Below are positions 48,822 to 59,983 of a DNA stretch of 64,000 nt, in pieces. Made by a program: the position numbers and the translations under genes. The stretch spans positions 62,001 through 126,000 of the forward strand of contig VXBP01000410.1 in NCBI GenBank assembly GCA_013400115.1. Direction: 5' to 3'. The DNA is from Rhinopomastus cyanomelas. Lineage: Eukaryota > Chordata > Aves > Bucerotiformes > Rhinopomastidae. Each line of letters starts with the position of its first letter. Within the stretch, counting starts at the first letter, position 1. The notes under the pieces were generated by a model. The model made no database searches and was not told where the DNA came from. It worked only from the letters and a program-made list of their open reading frames with translations.

Positions 48822-49192
48822 AGAAACATAGAGGCATTAGGGATTAGAAGGGACCCCGAGAGCTCATCTAGTCCAATCCCCTTGCCACAGCAGGATCAAC
48901 TACTTCCAAGTCACAGAGGAACACTTCCAGGTGGGTTTTAAACATCTCCAGAGAAGGAGACTCCACAACCCTGCTGGGCAGCCTGTTCCAGTCCAGTCAC
49001 CCTCACTGTGAAGAAATTCCTTCTCATATTTATATGGAACCTCCTATGTTCCACCTCACACCCATTGCTCCTTGTCCTATCACGAGATGATATTGAGAAG
49101 AGCCTGGTTCCATCCTCCTGACACCCACCCTCCACATATTTATAATGAGGTCATCCTCAGTCTCGTCTCCTCCAAGCTAAAGACACCCAGAC
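48822..49192 (-). repeat. CR1: CR1 LINE, 3' 370 bp
   Basis: Reverse-strand CR1 from AACATAGAAACATAGAGGCA and TTAGGGATTAGAAGGGACCC through CTGCTGGGCAGCCTGTTCCA to CTCGTCTCCTCCAAGCTAAA. Reading the minus strand, 49135 to 48938 keeps an open ORF2 C-terminal segment with DRTRSNGCEVEHRRFHINMR. A deletion sits just 5' of it, after CCACATATTTATAATGAGG. Confidence 0.95.
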
Positions 49193-50605
49193 AGGTACCA
49201 GTATCAGATTATCTCAGATTAGTTAGTGGCTGTGTAGCAGAAGGGCTGAAGTAACCACAGGCTGTTTGCTTTGCAGTGAATCTACAGCTGTCTCCAAAGG
49301 CAGAAGAGAGAGGTAGGCTTGGAGCCGTCTTGCTTTAAGTAGATTTACAGCAATCTGCATCAGCCTTGAAAAAACTTTATGGTAAACTATTTTTGAAAGG
49401 TTGAAAACTTTAGTTTATGGGAAATTGTTAGCCCCTTCTTGCTCCCAAACTGGGATTTTATGGCCTTTACCTTTAGCTATCAGATTTGCCATAAAACGGC
49501 CTGAATTTTAGTGCAACTATTTCCATTAACTCCACACAAAAGCAAACCCTTCACAATTGTTCTACGTGTGTGCGGCCGCGTCTTTACTCAGACAGTTTTG
49601 TGCTGCATCTTAACTCAGACAGTTTTATGTAAATTCTTTGTTTAAGGGTGTTTGAATTAATTTTTCTCCCTAGTCTTCAGCGTTGTGTTGGTTGCAACCC
49701 ATTCAGTCTCAGCTTTATATTTTGGACAAATCTAGCTGTAAATAGCATTTTGGTGCCTACACAAGGAATGTAAATATTGTTCTAATTTCCAGCACCATTC
49801 AAATGCCCACATAACAGTTTCCTTGTGAAAGAAAATTGAATCTGTCGTGTCATCTTCCATGGAAGTCTACTTCTTGGTAACAAAAGATATTGCAGCTGAC
49901 AGATGGAGCCACACACTACATAATTAAGTCTCCAGTGTGTGTCAACTGTAGCCTTTCAGACACAATTAGAGTCTGACCAGTTCACCTAGTTAGCTACTTG
50001 GAAAAAAAATCCCTTAGGTAGACGCAGAGGTTTTAGTTAAAAATGATCTCCGACATGTGCTAAACAGAAGAAAATAGGATTGTGTTCATCACCAGACATT
50101 CTAGTGATAAAATTTTATACAACTCTTTGGATCCTCCCTTTACCTCCTTCTCTTCTACATTTATTATGTCCTGAGTGTAGCTAAGCATAAACTCTTCTCA
50201 GTGGGGAGGCTCATGGAGGCAGTGGATGGAAAACACATTTTCTTTAGAAAACTAGTTTCAGGAACCCCCAGCTGTGCAGGAGATACAACTGTGTTAGGGC
50301 TGTAACAGTAGATTGTAAAACTTTGGAAAAACTACAAAACAACAGAAAACTTGGAGAAAAAAGGCATTTAGTGGTGTGTGGCGCATCCAGAATTGAGAGC
50401 GAGCCTCGCACACAGCCCCGTGATCTGGGTCCCAGTTCTGCCATGCTCAGGGATCTCTACGTTTAAGATGTTTCTTTGTAGAATCACAAAAACAAGCACA
50501 GAGGTGTTGTTTAGGTAGCATGTTCCATGGCTCTCCTGGCAGACGGTGAGGCATCCTGCAGTAAGCCCCTCTGAACACATGACGAGTTCCGGTCTCTAAG
50601 AATAC
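49193..50605. other. Gene-free unique DNA
   Basis: I see no gene. A pair of direct repeats sharing ACTCAGACAGTTTT lies at 49581-49627, next to a GCGGCCGC string at 49572. Confidence 0.55.
49581..49627. repeat. Short direct repeats (ACTCAGACAGTTTT)
   Basis: TCTTTACTCAGACAGTTTTG is followed after a few bases by TCTTAACTCAGACAGTTTTA, differing at two positions. It is a local duplication of roughly 28 bp. Confidence 0.85.
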
Positions 50606-51803
50606 CTGAGCAATTTACAAACTGGATCTCCTTCTGTGACAAGGTGACCTGCTTAGTTGATGAGACAAAGCCTATAGATGTAGTCTATCTGGACCTCAGT
50701 AAGGCCTTTGGCACACATCCTCATGAATAAGCCTATGGCTTGGACAGACACGTACTCTGCTGGGTGGAACACTGGCTGGGTGGCCATGCCCAAAGAGTTG
50801 TGGTCAGTGGAGCTAAATCCAGTTGGAGACCAGTCACAAGTGGTGTCCCCCAGTGCTGGAGCTGCTCCTGTTCAGCATCTTATCAGTGATCTTGATGAGA
50901 GGATCGAGTGCACCCTCAGAAAGTTTGCAGACAACACCAGGTTGGCAGGGAGTGTTGATCTGCTGGAAGGTAGTGAGGCTATTCAGGGTGACCCTGACAG
51001 ACTGCATCCATGGGCTGAGGATAATTGTCTGGGTTTCAATAGACCCAAGTGTTGGGTCCTGCATTTCAGTCACAACAATCCCACACAACACTACAGGCTT
51101 GGGGAAGTGGCTGGAAAGCAGTCTGGCACAAAAGGACCCGGGGGTTCTAATTGACAGGCAGCTCACTACAAGCCAACAATGCACTCAAGTGGCCAGGAAG
51201 ACCAGTGAGATCCTGGCTTGTATTAGAAACTGCCCAGCAGGAGTAGGTAGATGATTGTGCCCCTGTACTCAGAACTGGTGAGGCTGCACCTTGAGTATTT
51301 GGTTCACTTTTGGGCACCTCACTTATAAGGGAGACATCGAGGTGCAGGAGCAAGTGCAGAGGAGGGCAATGAAGCTGGCAAAAGACCTGGAGAATAAATC
51401 TGATGAGAAGAGATTGAGAGAGTTGGGGCTGTTTAGTTTGAGGAAGAGGAGTCTGAGGGGAGACCTCATCGCTCTCTGCAACTATCTGAAAGGACATTGT
51501 AGATATGTTGGTGCTGGTCTCTTCTCACAGGTAGCTAATGACAGAAACAGAGGGAAGGACTTCAAACTTCAACAGGGCAGGGTTAGACATCAGGAAGAAA
51601 TTCTTCACAGAAAGAGTGGTCTGGCACTGGAATGGGCTGCACAGGGTAGGGGTTGAGTCACCATCCCTGGATGAGTTTAAAAGTCGCTTCAATGTAGTGT
51701 TAGGGGATCTAGTTTAGGGATGAACTTGTAGATTAGAGCTGATGGGAAGACTCGATGATCCCAAAGGTCTTTTCCATCCCAAATGATTTTATGATTCTAT
51801 GTT
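50606..51803 (+). repeat. CR1: CR1 LINE, 1.2 kb, reverse transcriptase core to 3' end
   Basis: A plus-strand CR1 covering the late reverse transcriptase core through the tail (TTCCATCCCAAATGATTTTA, TGATTCTATG). Translation shows VYLDLSKAFG (50684 on, normally YLDFSKAFD), SGVPQ (50839-50853), the catalytic-site remnant FADN (50924-50935, normally FADD), then EDNCLGFNRPKCWVLHFS and, from about 51345, VQRRAMKLAKDLENK with LRELGLFSLRKRSLRGDL. At least two frame changes and a stop after the KAF motif separate these pieces. It is one of the two longest CR1 copies here and is inactive. Confidence 0.96.
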
Positions 51804-52765
51804 TCCAGACCTCGGGTTTTTCCAGTCACACCCACGTATTTTACTTCCAAGGTCGATTCCATTATTTCTGACACACCCCCCTTTGTTCAGTCTCTGTTCC
51901 TTCACTACAGCATGCACAGCAGTCGCCTGATAATCATTGTAGGGATGCAGCAGAAGCAGCTCTCGGGGTACAGCTGTTTAGATATGTTTTGTTTCATCAC
52001 AGAGGAGTTCCATGCTGCTTTTACTACTCTGGCTACTAATGAAGGATAGGCTTATTAACTCAGAAGTTTTAATTAAATCACTTTCAGAGGGAACCTTCTG
52101 GCATGAAAATACATTCCATGTCTGACTGAAAGGAATCCCTGGTGATACAGCTGACCACTCAACTCGGACATCTGTATTTCAGATTGTCACTGTCAAGGAG
52201 GCTGGGAGGCAGGAGACACCAGCACAGTGTACACAGGGCAGCACTCCCCAGAGGCAGGGCTGAAACCACCAAACCTGTGTTTGAGCTTTCTGTAGCCATG
52301 CTGGCAGACGCCTCAGAGGTGAACACCCACCCAGAAGTGGAACTCGACCATGGTGAACACTGGCACTCACACTGCTGGCGCCCATCCCAGCAGCATGCAG
52401 GAGGTGAGGCAGCCACAGACACAGCAGCCCCCCTGGTTGTGAGAGAGGGTTTCTAGAAGTCTAAATTAAATGGAGAAAACCAGGTTGCCAAGAAGCAAGT
52501 CAGTCAAGTTTTCTCGCATAACTGTCTTAAGATGGAAAGGTGTGCCTCATGGTTGGCCCTACTGAAGTACTAGTTCAAGATAGGGAGTCACTTTGAGCAG
52601 TTTAAATTAGGACTGGAGTAGGATTTACCCACTTCCCTTAAGAAAAAATCTCCAGAAGGCAAATGCCCTTCACTTCTGTAGCAGATCTGCATTCAGAAGA
52701 AGGGAAGCTAGGTCCCAGAACTTGGGTTTGCTCTATGCCTTTGCAGAATAGATTTGATTTCAAGA

Positions 52766-52799
52766 AATAAACCTTTTCTTAAGAAAAAAAAAAAAAAAA
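52766..52799 (+). other. AATAAA followed by A16 tract
   Basis: AATAAA (52766-52771) lies 12 bases before a pure run of sixteen A (52784-52799). That is the layout of the end of a reverse-transcribed mRNA. The upstream 600 bases contain no protein I recognise, so a retrocopy is possible but unproven; a chance A run is the alternative. Confidence 0.35.
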
Positions 52800-53339
52800 G
52801 ATGAATCTGTTTAATTCTGGGAAATGTACTTGATCTTGAATTTGCCATTTGACCTGCCTCTTTCATGCTGCCTACCCCAATCTGGCACAGATTTACAAAA
52901 GTGATTTAAAGACTTGGCTTTCTCATCCCATTTCCATGGTCTGTCCCAAAATAATCAGGTTACAACGCTCTCCTCAGGCACACTGCATTACCAAGACTGC
53001 CATTTACTCAATAAACCACACCTGGGGTCAGAAGGGAAATCAGGAAACACTTCTCCTTAGCATTTTCTAAAAAATAGGAAGAGATGAGGAAAGAGCCTTG
53101 ATTCAATTTACCGGACTCCACCCTGCTCACTCCCTTTCTGACCCATGCCTCTCAGGTCTGTGGTTGGAGCCATTTGAGTCCTGACCCTGACAGGGCTGTA
53201 GCACCAGCAGGGTCTGATTCAAGTCTTGCACACTGGTGTAAGGCAGGAGGAACCCCACAGACAGGACCTCGCCACTGTGAATCCAGCTGAAAGCCATAAT
53301 AGCCATGATACATCAGGTAGAAGACCTGGAGACAGCAAA

Positions 53340-53800
53340 TGCTCTTAGCTCAAACGCTGAGTTTACAGTAATTAACAACTGTAATTAATTGCAATGTTTT
53401 ATAGGCTGTCCTTCCTACGACTGCAGAGAATGGAAGCTAATGGAAATACACTTGGTAGTACTCGTTGGCTGAAGGGTTTGCATTAGCTCATCTAGTACCT
53501 CCAAACGCACACTTAGGTGATAATGTGGTCGGTGAATCAGCGAGAAATTAGGCTCTCTGGTTTTTTTCTTCCGAGAAACAATAAACATGTTTCTCTCTCA
53601 CTAGGCTCAGCTGGGATGCTCCTGCTGTTTGTATGGCCAAGTGTTTGGCTGGGGAGATGCAGTGCTGCGTATAAACTCGTTCATTATCAGAAACCTGACA
53701 TATGCGGCGCTAATACCATGTCAACAATAAGCTGGGGATAATGCGCTGCCTCCGCTGGCGTGTGACGCCCGACACCGAGAAATTGCAGCCGCTGGAAGAT
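53340..53800. promoter_or_regulatory. Candidate non-coding regulatory element
   Basis: Two TAATTA homeodomain cores lie 13 bases apart (53369-53374 and 53382-53387). A CpG cluster follows at 53704-53791, nine CpG in 88 bases by my count. There is no coding potential. The mix of homeodomain cores and retained CpG in CpG-poor DNA is typical of developmental enhancers, but function is inferred from composition alone. Confidence 0.25.
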
Positions 53801-54239
53801 GTCTGCTCTCTGTGATGTGCAGTTCTTTTGAGTTGGGGTATTGGGGGCACAGAGGATAAAAATAATTTGTTTGGGGATTGTCTACACAAAGACAGAAACT
53901 CGATAATCACTTGTGTGAGAAGCTGCTGCATTTGCTCGCTTCCCTCTTGCCTAGTGACCGCTGTTGAGTTCAGTGAAATTACAGTTTCCAAGGGTGGCGA
54001 GTGAAGGAGGGCTCATTAAAAAGCCTCTGCAAGTGTTAGCGGCCACTTAGCAGGGCTTGCGCGCTCAGAGGTGTGCTGGCCTGTTCTGCCATATTCACCG
54101 GCCAATTCCTGGGGCTTTTGTTTCCCCTAGGGGAACACAAACACCTCAGTGCAAACAGCAAGGTCCAACATACAGACGAGCTTAGTCCTCGGAAAAGCCG
54201 TGGTGCTTCTTCAACACAACATAGCACTTAACGGCACAC

Positions 54240-54630
54240 GTTTAATTCTGTTTTATAAAGATTTTATAAGAATGGCCAGAGTGCTATTAATGATGTGTGA
54301 ACATAGGTGGCAAGGCTAGATTTATGTTTCAGGCAATTACATTTTACAAGCTGAAGCAGAGAACAGAGGTAATTAACAAGAATAATGAAAGTGCTACCTT
54401 GCCATAAATCACTGTTAAAAAAGAGTAAATAATAGAAGACAAAGGGATTATGAGTCAGGTTCAGTCGTTATTCATCAATTGTGGAGCAGAAGGGTGGGTT
54501 TAATTAGTGAAATGGCATAGTGCTTGTTTGGTGCTTTTCAAATAATCTGATGCCCTGTTATCAGTGGAGCAAACATCTGATTGAGTGCAAATGGCAGTGA
54601 TTGCCTTCTCCACATTTCTAATTAGTGCAG
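54240..54630. promoter_or_regulatory. Candidate non-coding regulatory element, TAATTA cluster
   Basis: Three TAATTA cores occur at 54370, 54501 and 54619; the last two share TAATTAGTG. The section is AT-rich, non-repetitive and non-coding, and sits immediately upstream of a CR1 insertion. Antennapedia-type and LIM or paired-type homeodomains bind this core. No experimental or comparative support is available here. Confidence 0.25.
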
Positions 54631-54767
54631 GAAATTTCATGTTGCCCTCTTTTTAATGATGCAAAGGAAGCCATTGGCTGGGGTGCTAGACTGGGGGACT
54701 TTACAGGCTTGATTGGAGATGAGGGTAAACATCTCCCTGCTCTGCAAGGAGGAACAGCACCCATTTC

Positions 54768-55985
54768 TTCACAGAGTCACTCTGGTTGGAAAGGACCCCT
54801 TGCATCATTGAGTCCAACCATCTACCCTACCTTACAGGTTCATCCCTAAGCCATATCCCTCAACACCTCATCCAAACGGCCCTTAAACACACCCAGAGAT
54901 GGCGACTCAACCACCTCCCTGGGAAGCCCATTCCAGTGTTTGACCACCCTTTCTGTGAAAGAATTCTTCCTATATCTAGTCTAAACCTACCCTGTTGTAA
55001 CCACTTCCTCTTGTTCTCTAACTAACTACTTCTGAGAAGAGACCAGCACAAACCTCTTTATAATTTCCTTTCAGGTAGTTGTAGACAGTGATGAGGTCTC
55101 CTCTCAGCCTCCTCTTCTTCAAACTGCTCTTTCCTCATAAGGTTTATTCTCCAGGCCTTTCAACAGCTTAGCTGCCCTCCTCTGCACCCACTCCAGCACT
55201 TCCACATCTCTGTGGTACCGAGGTGCCCAAAACTGGACACAATACTCGAGATATGGCCAGTGCAAATTAAAAGGGGGCAATAACCTTCCTACTCCTGCTG
55301 GCCACACTATTTCTAATACAAGCCAGGATGCCATTGGCCTTCTTGGCCAGCTGGGCACACTGCTGGCTCATATTCATCTTCCTGTCAGTTAGAATCCCCG
55401 GGTCCCTCTCTGCCAGACAGCTCTCCAGCCACACCTACCCAAGCCTGCAGCATTGCAGGGGGTGGTTGTGGTCCAAGTGCAGGACCTGGCACTTGGCCTT
55501 ATTGAAGCTCCTGCCATTAACATTGGCCTATTGCCCCAATCTATCCAAGTCTCTCTGAAGAGCCCCCCAACCCTCTTGCAGATCAACAGTCCCACCTAAC
55601 TTGGTGTCATCTGCAAACTTACTACTGACACACTCTAAGTCTTTATCAAAATCATCACTAAAGATGTTGAACAGAGATGGTCCCAACACCGAGCCCTGAG
55701 GCACACCACTGGTGACAGGCCTCCAGCTGGATTTAACTCCATTAAGCACCACTCTCTGGGCCTGGCTGTTCGACCAGTGTTTTATCCAGCAGATTGTGTG
55801 CTTGTCCAAGCCATGAGCAGCCAGCTTATCAAGGAGAATCCCATGGGGAACAGTGTCAAAGGCTTTTCAAAAGTCCAGGTAAACAATATCCACAGCCTTT
55901 CCCTCGTCCAATAGTCAGGTCAGCCTGTGATAGAAGGAGATCAGATTCATCAGGCAGGACCTGCCTTTAAAGGACCTGTCTTCTC
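54768..55985 (-). repeat. CR1: CR1 LINE, 1.2 kb, retains FADD motif
   Basis: Reverse-strand CR1, the best preserved reverse transcriptase remnant in the window. Minus-strand translation from 55809 to 55528 is open for 93 codons and shows SGVPQGSVLGPSLFNIF (residues 34-50) and KFADDTKLGG with the catalytic aspartates at residues 67-68 (FADD at 55606-55617). Farther 3', 55119-55358 reads PFNLHWPYLEYCVQFWAP and VQRRAAKLLKGLENKPYEE. The tail (54768) is ACAGAGTCACTCTGGTTGGA. Frame breaks occur between these blocks and everything 5' of about 55985 is missing. Confidence 0.96.
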
Positions 55986-57262
55986 CAGCAACTTCAGTTT
56001 TCTGTGAATTGTTTGGTTCCCGTTTTTCATCTGCAGTGCTTTGCGGATCAGAGAGGAAATCACAGGGAAGATCCTTATCTATTAGTTTTCTTTGACTCAC
56101 TTATCCCAGAAGAAGACATCTGTCAGGCTGAGCCATAGGGTTTTGATGCTGAACTGCAGTAAAAATACTATTCCTAGGACACTATGAAACAGCTGAGGTG
56201 GATGAGTTTTGTGACCAGCTTCAAGCAGAACCCCAGTGTCACTGCCCCAGGTTTTCTTTGCATCTCTTGGTGCAGCAGCTCATTTTCGCTGAGTTAACCC
56301 TGTCTCCTCATTCTGTTTATCCTGCAAATGGAGTAGCCATGTCTCTGCCCTGCAGCTGACTTCACAGGGCAGAAATGTTTAACCTTTGCCATGCGTGCGA
56401 TGGCAGAGATGCCACATGTTTAAGATGCATCTCTGTATCTCACGACACCAGTACCCTGCGAGGACTTGGGTTCCGCGCTGCCCTTTGTGCTGCCTAGTTG
56501 AGTTCTGACTGCGGTGAATCGTCCAAAACCCTCACAGATTGCTAAAACCTAGGCCTGGCTCCGTGCTCTGTGCTCCTGGCTCTCAGAATGATATTGTGTC
56601 AGTTTTTACTTCTTTACTTATGGGATTCATCCTCAGCACCTGCACAAGGGAGCTGTAAAATTCTTCCTCTGCCTGCTGTCTGTAGAGTATATTTGCACAT
56701 TGTGCCCCCCGCATAGGTCAGTGTAATCTTGCTCTTAGAAGACTCTGGTGTATAAAAATCTCGTGATTCATCTGCTGCTGGGAGCTGTTGGCCATAACAG
56801 CCCAGACTCGCCATGCAACACTGGCACAACACTTTAAAGCCAAGGACTCGGCCGTCCCCAGATCAGGAACAGACCTTTCCCAAACTAGGACGTGCCACTG
56901 GCTTCTAATATTGTGTCTCCCCTGCCTAAAGGTGGAATTCTAAGATGTGATACCAGTAATACCCCAGCAAATTCTCCTTCACCCTGCAGTGCTACAGAAC
57001 AGACAAGGCATCATTTATCTCTTTACTTTTAGGGTGCAGTGTGTGGTGAAAAAATGAAACAGATGTTTGCTCAGTAGGGAGAGGATGGAGATCACTGTGC
57101 CTGTCCCATCATCACCTGAGTAAAAAGCTAAGAGTACCTATTTGGGGACTAAGCCACTCTCTCCCAGAAACGTGGAGCTTGGTAGAGATTCCAGTGTAAA
57201 CCACGTGCCCCAGTGTAAATATGGATTTTCTGATCGGTAAACAGTGTTTAGCATAGTTTCTA
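55986..57262. other. Gene-free unique DNA
   Basis: I see no gene or further transposon. Confidence 0.55.
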
Positions 57263-57410
57263 AATCACAGAATCACAGAACATCAGGGATTGGAAGGGAC
57301 CTCGAAAGATCATTGAGTCCAATCCCCCTGCCAGAACAGGATCACCTAGAACAAGTCACACAGGAACATATCCAGGTGGGTTTTAAATGTCTCCAGAGAG
57401 GGAGACTGAA
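57263..57410 (-). repeat. CR1: CR1 LINE, 3' 148 bp
   Basis: Reverse-strand CR1 end: AATCACAGAATCACAGAACA, TCAGGGATTGGAAGGGACCT, CGAAAGATCATTGAGTCCAA, TCCCCCTGCCAGAACAGGAT, then AGGTGGGTTTTAAATGTCTC. It stops abruptly after GAGAGGGAGACT. Confidence 0.95.
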
Positions 57411-58638
57411 GGTCTTGTCTTCGTATTTTAGCCGATACGAGGGCTGTTTGGAAGTTGTTTTATATTCTAGTTGTTTCTCCTAGTGCTGTGCAAATATGGA
57501 CTGAGAACACACCTGAGCGCAGAGGGGCCTTTTTCATCCCCATCAGCCTGGGCTGTGATTCTGACTGACTTTACAAACTAAGAGATAAGACAGTTGCTAC
57601 TTGCAGATGCGCCTGGTCTCTCATTGCCAAGAGGACATGCTGCCCCTCTGATAAGGAAAAGTAATGAGGAAAAGTAAGGACCTGTTTCTTCACTCACAGA
57701 GCACAAATCCGTTTTGCGAGGCTGCGATATACATCAGTACAGCCTCTTTGCTAATCCCCAGCTGAGAGCCATTTCATTTGCACTTGATATCCGTGTAGTC
57801 AGGTCTGAGGTGAGGGATGGGGGCTTATTTGCACTGAGGAAGATTTGCTACAGGGCTGGGTGAAAAATCCTAAACACGTGCAATATGTTTTCTAGAACAT
57901 TAAGGCATGTTTTGACTGAAAATTAATGAGAAATGGACTGTTAACTGCTGCTCATTATTGCACATGCAAAGGTTGTGAGTGAAGTTTAATTAAATTCAAT
58001 AAAGACATATGCAATTAAAATGAACAGTTATCAGCAGCAAAGGATTCTGAGCTGAATCTGCGGAGAACTTCTTCATCCCTGGAGCAGAATGAGAAATATT
58101 CCCCACTCTGGTTTGCATAGAAAGGGAAGGGTCCATGCTGCCCACATTGCAAGGGTGTAAATCCAGCTTCCCTGCATTTGTGCTTGATCACGCAGGGCTT
58201 TCTGCTCTGCCTATAGACCTCAATGTAAACATCTAGCCTGGGAGTCCCCTCCAATAGCGACAAAACGCTTTGTGTCGCACGGGAGCGCGCCTGTGAAACA
58301 GGAAGGCTTGCGGTGCCAGCCTAACGAATCCTTACAGGTGCTTTGCTAGTCTGTACCGAGTCACTAACGGCGCTGCGGGTCGCAGGGGGATTGATAAGTA
58401 AAGCTGGAGTAATGGAGAGCTGAGCTGGAAAAAGGTGCTGATTCAACGCTGCAGTGTCACCTCTGGTGATGCTAGCATGAGAGTCTCAGTATTTCCTTGC
58501 ACACTTATGTCTGGGAAAAGTCCTGATGGTTCAGAAGATGGGTTGATTGATCAGAATCACGTTGGAGGCCTCAAATTAATTAATCTTTCCAAACATTTCT
58601 AGATCTAACAGAACCACAAACTTAGCCTGAAAAAGACA
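57411..58638. other. Gene-free DNA with a CpG cluster
   Basis: No recognised exon. A minus frame of 82 codons (58263-58015) has no known domain. The CpG cluster at 58258-58382 is listed separately. Confidence 0.5.
58258..58382. promoter_or_regulatory. Candidate CpG-rich regulatory element
   Basis: About thirteen CpG dinucleotides in 125 bases, including AGCGCGCC and CGGCGCTGCGGGTCGC, in DNA where CpG is otherwise scarce. A GATA-factor core (TTGATAAG, 58391-58398) follows. It is far too short for a classical CpG island promoter. A retained CpG cluster usually means germline hypomethylation or conservation, which is inference here. Confidence 0.3.
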
Positions 58639-58838
58639 GAGAATCATGAAATCATAGAGTCATCGAGGTTGGAAGAGACCTACAAGATCATCAAGTCCAA
58701 TTATCAACCCAACCCCACCATGTCCTCTAAATCCTGTTCCCTAGGGCCACATCTACACAATTTTTTAGCACCTCAACGGATGGCAACTCCACCACCTCTT
58801 TGGGCAGCCTGTTCCAATACGTAACAAAGTATTTTGTG
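58639..58838 (-). repeat. CR1: CR1 LINE, 3' 200 bp, diverged subfamily
   Basis: Reverse-strand CR1 end of the GAGGTTGGAAGAGACCTACA type, with TCATCAAGTCCAATTATCAA, CAACTCCACCACCTCTTTGG and GCAGCCTGTTCCAATACGTA. The tail differs from most other copies here, so it is a separate and probably older subfamily. Similarity decays after about 58820. Confidence 0.92.
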
Positions 58839-59860
58839 GTAGCTGAATTAGGGAAAAAACCCAACAAAACAGCAAACAAATCAAACAAAAGAGAAATTAC
58901 TCTAATTGGTAGGGAAAGTTAGACCAAACTCTGCACATCCCTGAACTCCTTATAAGCCAAAGCCCAGGTGGAAATTTTGATATTGGGTTTCCTCCATATC
59001 CTAACCTGGCGTGCATTGCCACACTCAGAAAGGAAAATGGAGAAGGTTAGTGATGTTTCTTAGAGCCTGGTCTTGGACAAAGACTTTTGTGAGCTCAGCT
59101 TTTCTTGAAAAAGTTTGAGTGTGGCTCTGCCAGCACCACAGTAGCGTCTGTCCTGCTACTTGCATCAGCTGACAGAAACTTGGTGGGAACCCCAACTGCT
59201 CCCAACTGCCCGTGTGATGCTACAGAGTCAGAGGTCAACAAACACAACCAGCTTCTTTTGGTGTCCTGCCTGCTCTAGCGCATCACTAGAGCTGATCAGA
59301 AACCGGCCAAGAGGAGTGGTTCCTCTGGCAAACTTCTGACTTGTTGACAGCAAAGCACGTCATCAAAGTGCCTCAGTAATTTTCAATTTGGAGCTTCTTC
59401 AAAAAGAAGACTATCATTTTTTCTTTGAAAGAAGCATTTTCAGTGTCTTTAATGCTTGCACTGACACAAGATGTGTCTGTATACAGTGCACTACGCACAA
59501 AAGAGTCGTCCAATTTCAATGACAGGTTTTTATCGAGACTCAAATACGGTGTTTCTGTTGTCTGAAAATAAACCTCAAGCATTTTAACTTGGGGCAAATA
59601 TATCTCTTTTTAGATCCTAGAGTAGAAGAAGATGAAAAAGTGGCAGTTTCATGTAAAACAGAAAATCCAGTTTCAGTTCAGCTTTACACAGAGCAGTGCT
59701 GCTCTCTCTGTAGCTTAGAAGACATCTCCATGTGAGGAGTACTCATACAAAGGGACAATTTGGCCTTCCCATCTCTAACTATACAAACATCTGGATAGAG
59801 GCACGTTGCCTTCTTGGAATTTCAGACCTGATGGGTACAGAAATCATAAGGGTTTTCCTA
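58839..59860. other. Gene-free unique DNA
   Basis: I see nothing identifiable. Confidence 0.55.
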
Positions 59861-59983
59861 GAAATCTGGAGACGTTTCAAACCCGCCTGGATACGTTCCT
59901 GTGTGACTTGGTCTAGGTGATCCTGCTGTGGCAGGGGGCTTGGTCTTTCGAGGTCCCTTCCAATCCCTGATGTCCTGTGAGAT
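59861..59983 (+). repeat. CR1: CR1 LINE, 3' 120 bp
   Basis: Plus-strand CR1 end: TGGAGACGTTTCAAACCCGC, CTGGATACGTTCCTGTGTGA, CTTGGTCTAGGTGATCCTGC, TTTCGAGGTCCCTTCCAATC. About 14 bases of the hairpin 5' arm and loop are deleted between GGGGGCTTGG and TCTTTCGAGG. Confidence 0.94.

Larger units (their letters stand above)
51804..54767. other. Gene-free DNA with candidate regulatory sections
   Basis: No exon is recognised. An A16 run with an upstream AATAAA lies at 52766-52799. From about 53340 onward the DNA contains five TAATTA cores and a local CpG cluster, described separately. Confidence 0.5.

Noticed and set aside
52142..52456. 104-codon frame upstream of the A16 run, possible retrocopy body
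   Set aside because: No similarity to any protein I know, and an opposing open frame is present. Kept only as a question under the poly-A finding.
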